From assembly GCA_943737045.1 (NCBI GenBank), contig CALSFV010000096.1, positions 1 through 64,000 on the forward strand: a DNA stretch of 64,000 nt. Direction: 5' to 3'. Of the stretch, positions 54,671 to 64,000 are shown piece after piece (the first letter of the stretch is position 1; every line of letters begins with the position of its first letter). This DNA comes from Parapristionchus giblindavisi. Its lineage: Eukaryota > Nematoda > Chromadorea > Rhabditida > Diplogasteridae. The position numbers and the translations under genes are program-made. Under the pieces are notes generated by a model, which saw nothing but the letters and a program-made list of their open reading frames with translations, had not been told where the DNA came from and did no database searches.

Positions 54671-57600
54671 TTAAATTTTTATATATTTATTTTGCTTTAG
54701 TGCTTCAAGTACGGGGAATCTGTCCACCTGAAAAAACAGGAAATAATGATTAATCAACTCAATAGATCAATACGATTTAATAGTATAATACATACACTTT
54801 CTTCTCTTCTTTTCTCCATATCAACAGCCATTTTGAATGATTCCATTCCCATTTGTTTATCTCCACGCATCGCACTAATCAATCTGTAATCAATACAGTT
54901 GACTAAATAGATCCCACAATCAATCAATACCTAACAAGCATGAGAATTCGTGAGAAATGTTCAGCCTTTTCATCAGATATCATTTTGTATGATTCATCTT
55001 GAGCCAATTTAGTCAATTCACTTGTCATTTGCTGAAAGTGATGATAAAATGAGATGAAAGAGAAGAATACGATATTGTAACCTCTGCAAATTCCTTCGTC
55101 AATTCAATATCCTTCAATTTCTCTTTGACATCCATTAGAGTATATCTGATATCTGATAGTTGTTTATATTTCAATTTATTGATTGGTTCAAGTGTAGGAG
55201 TGGCATGAGTGGGAAGACCAATACGGTATGGAGTCTGTTAATGATCAATCAATAATCATATGAATAGATTTGATAGAAACATACAGCGATATATTTGCTT
55301 CGCTCCTTACTGATTACAATGACTGGAATATCAACATCAAATGGACAACGATAATATCTATAAATATAAAAATAAATATAGAATCAATACTTTGAAGAAC
55401 AAACTTACTTGAAATCATATTCGATCCTTTGTTCAGATATGATCTTATGAAGAGTACTCATATTAGCCTCAGCTATAATCAATCAATCAATCGATATGAT
55501 CAATCAATAATAATGATTAATCTTACCATGATCACGAACAAAAATCTTCTCATTGCCAAGCAAAGTCTCATCAATGATTAGATATGTACCAGCTGATACC
55601 TACAGTAAGATAATCAATGAATGAATGACTAATCAATCGAAATACGGTATACAGTACCTGATATTCACCCTGAATTAGTCGATTAGTGGTATAATCTTTG
55701 ACTGAATGGAATGGCTTCGATGAGAGACTTACAGTATCCATTTTGAGAGTTTTTGACTGAAATAATATAGAATAAGGGCAAATAGATTGAATGATTCACT
55801 TTTGGAATGAATGTATTGATTATATCATGAATGATATGTGAATCCTTCGTTACTCCACAGATATTAAGAGGAAGAGTACAGAGATTAGCTCCACCAGTAC
55901 GACTATATCTGAAAAGGAACTGATCATCAATAATATTACTCGGGTAGAATGAAGATGAGAGTATCTAATGAATACATACGTAGTACTGAGCATATACAAG
56001 CATAGATAGTCAGCTACTAGTTCATCTCCTATACAATCAAATAGAATAGAACGTAGATGAGATAGAGTTGATTCAATTGACGGAAGACATGATATCATAT
56101 CTATAATATATGGATGTATTAATAAGACATAATTATATATTCATTATACCTTTAGATGGTCCATTCACAACTTCATAATGAATAACATGCACATTTGGAA
56201 CATTAGGCCAGTTTGCACCAGACTCCGTACTGTTATTCATTATTGTATATTTAGAATGTATGATAGATCAAAGATCAAAGATCAAAGTATATAATAATAT
56301 GCTTACTCTTCTTCTTCAGACTTCTCAACTCCATGATCAGTAATGATTCCATATACATCGACAATCATATTGGGAAGAAGTTTCTCCGCTTCTTCGTCAT
56401 TAAACTACAATTAATAAACTATATAGTATACAATATAAATAGGCCTATAATATGATATGAATAAAATATTCATTCTATCATTCAATTAATCTATTCTACA
56501 GTATACCAAAAATAGATTATTCATGATTCTTTAATCATCTCATCTTGATCTCCTAACCTTTCTCTTCTTTCCACCCTCTCTTTCTCATTCTTACGTCACA
56601 AAAGGGCGCGGTTCATCTTCAATCATTATCGCAACAAAACACTTTTTAAGTTAACACTAAAAAGGGTGTCAAAACATCTAAAACCATCATTCATCATACA
56701 CTTTGGCCACTTTCTATCTAATCTTTCTCACTTCATCTATCGTATCTTTCTCTCACTCGTCATTCTTGAAACCCGTGTCAACTAACGACAAAAAGTGGAC
56801 TACCGTATCTATTTCATCAAATTAATTGTTTGTTTTTCCTTTCTAACTCATTTTTCTATCGCATTCTTCATCATATCGTCGTTCATTTTTCTCAATTTCC
56901 TATATAAAAATGAATGTATTGTCATACTGTAACTTGTGTGCAAATAGATAATCTACTCTATCCAATATACTAACTATAATGAATTTATGTAATGGATAGA
57001 AGAGATGAGTTTGTTCAATGTTGTGATCTATTCAATTGGATAGATTAGATGGATTTATGATAAGTAGCGGTGGGTATACATGAACTCTACATCTATTAAT
57101 ATCAATACATCAATATCCCCCTACTCACTCCATTCTATCCTATTGAACATATCTAAATCTTCTTATATCATGATATATATCCATCAATTATCAAGTTCAT
57201 TCTATTCATAACATCCTCAATCTATTTTGTCACTTGGACATCTCCATTAATAGGATACACAATCATAGATCGGGTGTCATCCCATCCCATCATATCCTAT
57301 ATCCAATCTATTCAATGATCAAATGATTAATCCCTCTTCTCTCATTCTATTCCATGTACACAATACACACCTACACCATCTCATCATCTTCATACACGTT
57401 TAACAAATCCAAAAGAGCAGTTTAAAGAGAATGAGAGGGAGGTAATCCTATTCAAGTCATACAACCAATATTAACCCTCCTCCAACTACTTTACTCATCC
57501 ATCTGATCCATTAATCTATTCATTCATACTTCATCATCATACATCTTCATCACTTCAATAGCTATCATTGCTCTTCACAATTAACCCCCTTGTTATATTT

Positions 57601-60100
57601 CAACCGCACATACATAATTTAAGACATAGGTCGAATAGCTAGGTTATCCGTTTTCAAAATGCGGTCAGGTTTTTCAATTTTTGTCAAATTTGGCTAAAAA
57701 TGCGGTCAAGTTTTTCGATTTTTGTGAAATCTTGGCTCAAAATGCGGTCAGGTTTTTCGATTTTTGGGAAATTTTGGCTCAAAATGCGGTCAGGCTTGGT
57801 ACTTTATAAAATACTTTTCGACCTATGATTTAAGAAACCCAAGTCCATGTAAAATATGGATAATTACATTACTTTGCAAAACGCTATCAAGACTTAAAAA
57901 TTAAACGAACCTTAGCAATAAACTTGTCGTGCACATCGGACTCCTTGATCTCACAATCTGAAAAAATAACACAATTAAATAAGCAATTTTTTTAAAATTT
58001 AGTTCGAAAGCGCAAATATATTTTTGTAACAACACATCAATTAAACCCATATTTGCAATCCATATGGGAATGTCATCATACAGTATTCCTTATATTTCAT
58101 GTGTAATATCTCATTGATTACTGTATCATATCATACTGTATAATATCTATCCTCTTATCATTGGTCACTCATTGTACCTATCATTAGTCAAACTTAGAGA
58201 TTCATTATGATAGAGAGAGAGATAGAAGAGAAGTGTTCAGAGTACGTGCACTTTGTCCAAAAGAAACAAAGAAAACAATGACCGACTACTTACAAAAAAG
58301 ATGAATAACTACCATAGTTGACTAATTTAAAAATCTTTGGCACTTCATTCTCGACATTTTTTTGTTACATTTTCGATGACATGGTCGCTAAATATATCCT
58401 CTCACATAAAACAACTTAATTACTTTTTTTTAATTGTCGGAACAAGCTTTTTTGAACCCACAGTTCCCATAATGTACTGGTGACTAGTTCAGAGGACGAT
58501 TTAAAATAAATTTGTGATTTTCAGAGTGTGAATTTCAAATAGATTCACAAACGAAATATCCCCCTCGTTCAAAAGTGCCCATAAACCCTTGAATCCTCCA
58601 GAAGCCACATTTCCACTATTGCTTAAGAAAAACGTAATTTCAATTATTTTCTCACTCGAAATATTTTAAAAAATGATAAATTCAGAACATCTGCACCCAA
58701 TATTATGAAGAGGGTGGAAAACGTGACTAGATCGGGGGAAAATATCATAGATCAAGGGCGAGACAACAAGTGATAGGAAACACGTTAGTAGATGACATAT
58801 CGACATTGTACTTACTATTTCTTCCAACTCGTGTCTTATCAATTGATATCATCCATCATCAATCTATCCATCTATCCATGGTTGTTTCTACTCATCCATC
58901 TATATATGGAGTACTCATGTACCCATACTTACTTCTATCTACTCTAACTACCAATCTATCAATCCCTCTGTCCATCTATAATGAGCACACTCCTCACACA
59001 CTCTTCTACCTCGTGATCCCCCCTCCTACAGACCCTCCCTTATCCGATACTACAAAGTATGATCATGCATTAATACTACATACAAGCTATTTAGTACATT
59101 TGAACTCATAACTATGTCATATTATATAGACGCGAACCAATCGAAACTGTGAACGAATACCGTACCTATCTTATCGGCGAATGTTGATTCATACCACGAA
59201 TTCACTCCAGGCACTGGAACCATTACGAAGCAATGGCGTTCACCGTATACTTGATGTACAATGTCATCTTTATTCTGAAATAGACAAAGATTAATCATGA
59301 TCACTTTATTTCGTTGATCTTACAATAGCTGGGAATGAATCGCGTAGTACACCACTCAAGTACTTGTACTTTCCATCATCTGATTTGATCTTAAGTATTA
59401 CATGATTAGATTAAACGAGATATATGAATGTATACCTTGAATAAACCAGGAAAGTATTCAGGACCAAGGGAATCTTGAATCATACAACGAACACGAATAA
59501 GACGAGAACGTCTATTCATCCAAATGAAAGATGAATTGCAATTGAGTGAAAGCCAAGACTTCTGTAGTTATTAATTAGTAAGTAAAATAGTATAATTCTA
59601 TTTGCATGTTTAATTATTAGAAAGTCATTATATTAAAGGTGGAAATAGATATAAACTAACTCGAACATCATGAGGATACTTTCCAGATATGGCTTTCATG
59701 AAGACAGATGGAGACGTATTCTCACTATCTATAATAAAAAAGAATCAGGTATATCAAACTATATTCACGTCTCAATATGTTCTATCTGTACACATCATAT
59801 GACTTTATGTGACAAATATTTGATGGACATTCAAGGAAATAAATATATCATACGTTCAGCGTATCCTTCGTCGATGTCATTCCAAGTAGATTGAATGAGC
59901 TCATCATACTCTGTAATATTACCATTATTCATCACGATGAAAGACTACAGGAGTTAACTCTAACCAAATGAAAATTAAAACGTACGTTCAATCAGTTTGT
60001 CCAATTCAGCATAGACTTCTTCAGCACAAGAATCGCACGTCTCCTTCATCGTCGAGTCGTTTTTCACTTCAGAATCGCATTTTATTTCAACGTCGACCAT
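54671..60100 (-). CDS. MCMBP: MCM complex-binding protein homologue
   Basis: Nuclear protein that binds MCM2-7 and helps unload or assemble it during replication; conserved in animals and plants. Nineteen exons: 60100-59986, 59910-59854, 59728-59661, 59561-59436, 59389-59324, 59274-59166, 57957-57911, 56404-56307, 56229-56150, 56100-55980, 55908-55800, 55756-55658, 55599-55527, 55472-55409, 55357-55285, 55234-55082, 55031-54931, 54883-54796, 54727-54671. They give 567 residues (human about 640). Family landmarks are SRLIRVRCMIQDSLGPEYF, HCFVMVPVPGVNSW, a Glu-rich short linker where others have a longer one, VDVYGIITDHG, GDELVADYLCLYMLSTTYSR, TNRLIQGEYQ and LIIDETLL. The start codon is the only upstream ATG in frame; the N-terminal 60 residues are not conserved. 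Introns 6 and 7 are over 1 kb, and intron 7 contains hAT MITE copy 2. Confidence 0.93.
56405..57910. other. MCMBP: long intron 7 of the MCMBP gene
   Basis: 1.5 kb of AT-rich DNA. The only recognisable content is the 203-bp hAT-type MITE at 57625-57827. No exon matching the flanking phases was found. Confidence 0.6.
57625..57827. mobile_element. hAT-like MITE, copy 2 (in MCMBP intron 7)
   Basis: Same family as 732-935: identical 11-bp ends CATAGGTCGAA/TTCGACCTATG and the same internal repeats, here with AAATGCGGTCAGG where copy 1 has AAATCCGGTCAGG. It is flanked by a perfect 8-bp duplication atttaaga (57617-57624 and 57828-57835). Both copies have the same length within 1 bp. Confidence 0.93.
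57958..59165. other. MCMBP: long intron 6 of the MCMBP gene
   Basis: 1.2 kb. It contains a reading frame at 58770-59111 rich in Leu, Ser and Thr with no similarity I recognise and no fit to the flanking exon phases; treated as non-coding. Confidence 0.5.
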
Positions 60101-61086
60101 GATTTACGGAAGAAAGACAAAATTTCAGTTCTTATCTCGAATTGCGCGAAAGATTCCCGCAAATCTGTACACAACACATGTCGGAATCGAACGTAAGTAT
60201 CGGACTGAAAAAAAATGAAATGATTTTTTAAATTTCTATTTTAAGATGATTAATATTTTTAACATGATAGAAGCATCTGAACAGCTGAACTCTATAATGT
60301 AAAACTGTAAATCTTTGCATATCATGCATGAATGCTTATGGATTAATCGATATGAATGAAACTCTATATAAAGATTGAAAACGTGGGCAAACGAGCATTG
60401 ATCATAACTGATTATTTTACTCTTCGAAAGTTTAGGATCAAATGATCGGGTGCAAACTCTTTCTATCAGCCTCTTTTCCATTCTCTTCATTCTCTTTTCG
60501 TTAATCCTATCGCCCACCTACAGTAATCCTCTCCTTCATCAATGACTCCGCCCATATTGCTGGTACATCTCGCACCTAGATTCTATCTATATAAAGACGT
60601 CGTCCATATTCATTATTTAATTCCTATCAACAATGACTACATAGTCTTTCAATTAGATACAGTACCCCCATCTATTCTAACTAGTCTAGGGGGTACGGTA
60701 GCTTTAGATTACAAGTTATTCAATTTCATGCAAAAGTCTTGTGTTTTAATGTTCATTGATAAATGTCAATAACTATTTCGAAATCTAAATAATCATATTG
60801 ATATATTTCATTCGATCATCAGATATAATCAATAGGTAAATGTATACGGTAGCAATCATCGATCTCTTCTTCCTGCTCTGTAGATGATCATTTATCACTA
60901 CATAATCTTTGTGGAAAGAACATTGTGTTCTTTAGAGCTCATATAACCGGTAGTGAGTACTATCCTTCTTCATCTCTAGATCTCTTTACTTCTCTCTATA
61001 ATCTATCTCTATTGTTCTTGCTCCACTGTTGCTGATCATTTCTATCTTACTATATATAGTAACTCCATTCCATTCAGTGATCTATC
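60101..61086. promoter_or_regulatory. divergent upstream region of MCMBP and P450 genes
   Basis: About 1 kb between two start codons reading apart. It contains a 76-codon open frame starting at 60542 that I could not connect to exons or a family, and several TACCGTA/CTACAGTAATC motifs. An acceptor-like attcag lies about 10 bp before the P450 start. Confidence 0.4.
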
Positions 61087-64000
61087 ATGTCAATAACTAC
61101 ACGAGTTCTTTCTCATTCAATCCAATATGTCCACTCTTCAATACAAACTCATAACAATATATGGGAACTTCTCATCACCTGCAGTATCTGCATCATACTG
61201 TACTTCATTGTGTATGTTATTGATTGCTTCTTCGATCAATCAATAATATATTTATATTCAGAAATCGTTTGTATGCTCATCAAAAGAGATCAGGAGTCCG
61301 AATAGATGGCCCTCCTTCCGTTCCATTCTTAGGCAATCTACACACATTAGCTGCTATGCTACAAAAGGTTACTATATAAATTATATTATAGGTAGGTCTA
61401 GCAGCTTATTGATTTGATATGGAATCACGTTGAATAGATGAATTAGAATTACAGCCCTGGTATTAAGTTAAATTGTATTTATAGAACGGGAGATTGCTCT
61501 ATCGTGTTCATGAAGAATGGAAACGATTATATGGAAAGTACGAAAATTTCATAATTAAATCCTATAAATATCCTAACATTCATATAAATATATTTTGATA
61601 TCATTGTACTGAGAGTACCAATATGAATAACTATTGATGACTAATCACAATAGACTGAATGATGAACTGATCATCTTATCTATAGGACATATGCATTCTT
61701 CATTGGACCTCGTCTATTCGTTATATTCGAGAAATTAGAAGATGTTCAAGAGATCCTCGTCAAACAATTCTCCAATTTCACCGATCGACAGGTATACCGT
61801 AACCATGAACCACTTTATGAGCGTTCCCATTGTTTGAACTACCGTAACCTCGTCTACATTCAGCCAATGGATTTTATCCATCAATCACTTCGTAAAGCAT
61901 TGGTTAATCAACGAGGGAACAGATGGCGTCATCAAAGATCAAAGATCAGTCCAGCTTTCACGACGAGAAAACTTCGTTCGGTACGTGAATACCCCAACGA
62001 TCTTTTGAATCATTGAAAGTAGAACGAATAAAGATGAGATAGAGAAAAGAGAATCTACAAAAATCACGAGACTAATGCGATTAGCGTGGTTGATTGATAA
62101 AGATGAAAGAGGAAGGGATAATTAAGTTGTTAGAGAGAGATAGACTACGACTGTGAGTGATACTTTCATACAGTTACTACATACTACTTTGTGTACTCAA
62201 CTTGCACCCAATCATAAAACTACTTCAATATTGGGAATGAATGATTGTGGATGAGAACCTGTTATTACTCTCGTGTATAGTACAATAATGTTTAATATTG
62301 TAATGCTCAGAAATCAAATGGGGAATCCTAGTATGAGATAGATCAAAGAATCAGAGTGAAATGACCTATGTTGGATGTGATTATGAATATATCATTGATT
62401 CAGATGCAAGGAAGTGTTAATGAGAAGACTTCAATCCTTCATGATACATTGAATGCATTTGCTGATTCAGAAGAAGAGTGTGACATTCTCCGGTCAGTCT
62501 GTCAATCTCTTTGTCTATTCAATCCAATAAGTGCGTCATTCATTATAATGATATACAATCACTTTCAGTGCTTATCAGTGCCTAACTCTTGATGTTATCG
62601 CTCAGGTACGTAACTTGAATATTTGATGCTGATCATTTCATCTTTCTATCTCTATCTTCTTCTATCTCGTAGTTGGATTAAGTTAGAGAGTGAAAGATAT
62701 AGGTTTGATCACGTATAAAGAGAAAGGGATACAGCTGTACTTCAGTTCGAATGTACCCAAAATCATAGAGATGAACAAAAATGAATAGTTCAATCATCTA
62801 CACAATTGAAATATTCATCAATTATGATCAATCCGCACAAGGATAAGAACATGATTGATCGATATTTGCATTTCAGATTGCATTTGATCTACCATCTTCT
62901 TGTCAAATTAATGAAGATGATGAATTCCTCTATCACACATCCGTTTTCTTCAGAGAAATGCCTGATCCGGAGACTTGCATGCCCATGGCACTCTCATGTA
63001 AGATGGCCGTATCCACACAGTAATTAAACTATTCGTTACAGTAATCCTCCCTGAATTGGCTGGATTCTGTGAGTTCATTCATAGAAAAACTTCATTCGGA
63101 GGACGATCAGAGGCTTGGTTGAATGCCAAACTTCATGATGCGGTCTCGCGAAGAATTGAACACCCAGAGGTATACTATCATCAAATGAGATCGATTAAAA
63201 TCGATTAATTTTAGCCCAATCGTATTGATCTCATTTCACTTCTTCTTCCTGAGAACACAACCAATATTGATAATCAAACGATCGATACCGTAGTAGCTGA
63301 TTGCTTCGCCTTCCTTCTAGCAGGTACTGTATCTCTCCCATGACAATGAATATCATATAGATTCAGGATATGAAACAACGAGTACATCTCTATCCTTTGC
63401 TACATGGCTTCTAGCCAAGAATAAGGAATGTCAAGATAAACTGTTCGCTGAATTGGAGAACATTGACATAGAGGTATTAATCATCTCTGGAGTGCATCAT
63501 GTACCAACATTTTCTTTCTAGAACATTGATTCATTCGATAGGATAATGAGACTACCATATCTGAATGGAGTATTCAAAGAGTCACTTCGTCTCTTTCCAC
63601 CTATTACATTGTAAGTGAGAGTGATAAGACAACCATAATAGTCATTCTTATCAATTCTTATCACTTTCAGTTTCGTTAACCGCACGTGCGTCAATGCGAC
63701 TACAGTAGGTAACATTGAAATTGACAAGGGAACTGTAGTCTGTGTTCCCGTATGGAATATTCATCGTGATCCTACAATCTGGCCTGAACCAAATGAGTTC
63801 ATACCCGAAAGGTACAATGAATCAATATAAATCAATCAATAATTCATTGATTAAAGATTCTCTTCACCCCATCATCCAATGGCATGGCTTCCATTTGGTG
63901 GAGGACCACGTAATTGTGTTGGAATGAGATTTGCTGAGATGGAATTCAAGATGACTCTATCAAGAGTAATCAAACATTTCCATTTAGGACTTGCATCTGA
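61087..64000 (+). CDS. cytochrome P450, CYP3/CYP13-like (3' end beyond window)
   Basis: Microsomal heme-thiolate monooxygenase. Exons: 61087-61211, 61262-61367, 61485-61537, 61686-61791, 61864-61980, 62404-62492, 62569-62605, 62877-62997, 63042-63169, 63215-63323, 63367-63473, 63522-63610, 63671-63811, 63857-64000 (continues). A membrane anchor ([16 protein letters not shown]) follows about 25 residues after the start. Then come the hinge [11 protein letters not shown]-helix [15 protein letters not shown]-helix [10 protein letters not shown]-helix ESLR (ExxR), PERF-like EFIPERFSSP, and the heme loop [16 protein letters not shown] with its cysteine. About the last 40-60 residues are missing. 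The GATCAAA motif falls in frame in the C-helix codons (61931-61947). The start lies far upstream of the anchor for a P450, so a shorter N-terminus from an unseen exon is possible. Confidence 0.92.

Noticed and set aside
58770..59111. 113-codon plus-strand open frame antisense to MCMBP intron 6
   Set aside because: Biased AT/CT-rich composition, no domain, and its location in an intron of a well-supported gene.
60542..60772. 76-codon plus-strand open frame upstream of the P450
   Set aside because: It starts with ATG but has no family resemblance and no splice link to the P450 anchor exon; a small independent gene cannot be excluded.

Overview
The window looks like nuclear DNA of a small AT-rich metazoan, most probably a nematode. 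The signs are very dense 35-60 bp introns with GT...TTTCAG/TTGTAG borders, splice-acceptor-like motifs directly before some start codons, and typical nematode content: an UNC-41 type stonin, a single-domain saposin-like secreted protein, a DMSR/FMRFamide-type GPCR, a casein-kinase-1/TTBK-like pseudokinase and a CYP3/CYP13-like P450. The genus is not identifiable from the sequence alone. There is no bacterial-style operon, phage or CRISPR content.

I rebuilt gene models exon by exon; every complete model keeps the reading frame through all junctions. Left to right: (1) class III alcohol dehydrogenase, minus, 339-3265; (2) TRMT2A-like tRNA uridine-5-methyltransferase, minus, 3695-7529; (3) BMP/TGF-beta ligand, plus, 7896-9879; (4) cytochrome b561, minus, 10240-12017; (5) PEX6, plus, 12331-16164; (6) unknown 107-residue protein, plus, 17446-20448; (7) peptide-type GPCR, minus, 21411-24809; (8) a gene-poor stretch of about 6.7 kb rich in GAGAGG/CCTCTC tracts; (9) secreted hemopexin-domain protein, plus, 31523-34459; (10) CK1/TTBK-like pseudokinase, plus, about 35083-36953; (11) saposin-like protein, plus, 37662-38396; (12) unc-41/stonin, plus, 54 exons, 40310-54173, with a tRNA-Cys gene in one intron; (13) MCMBP homologue, minus, 54671-60100; (14) cytochrome P450, plus, from 61087 and running off the right edge.

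The genes are unrelated in function (formaldehyde detoxification, tRNA modification, signalling, peroxisome import, synaptic vesicle endocytosis, replication-complex remodelling, xenobiotic metabolism), as expected for a random stretch of animal chromosome.

The main non-genic interest is in the introns. They hold many short inverted-repeat transposons. Two copies of one hAT-like MITE have perfect 8-bp target duplications, a 1.19 kb hAT element has a perfect 8-bp duplication, a TTAA-flanked element carries a tRNA-like segment, and a TA-flanked element sits in PEX6. There is also a near-pure array of about 670 bp of (CCCTCT)n inside unc-41, and two short dispersed motifs (GATCAAA heptads and TACCGTA/CTACAGTA) recur in most introns. 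The most notable protein-level oddities are the BMP-like ligand lacking the inter-subunit cysteine and the kinase-fold protein lacking the catalytic motifs.
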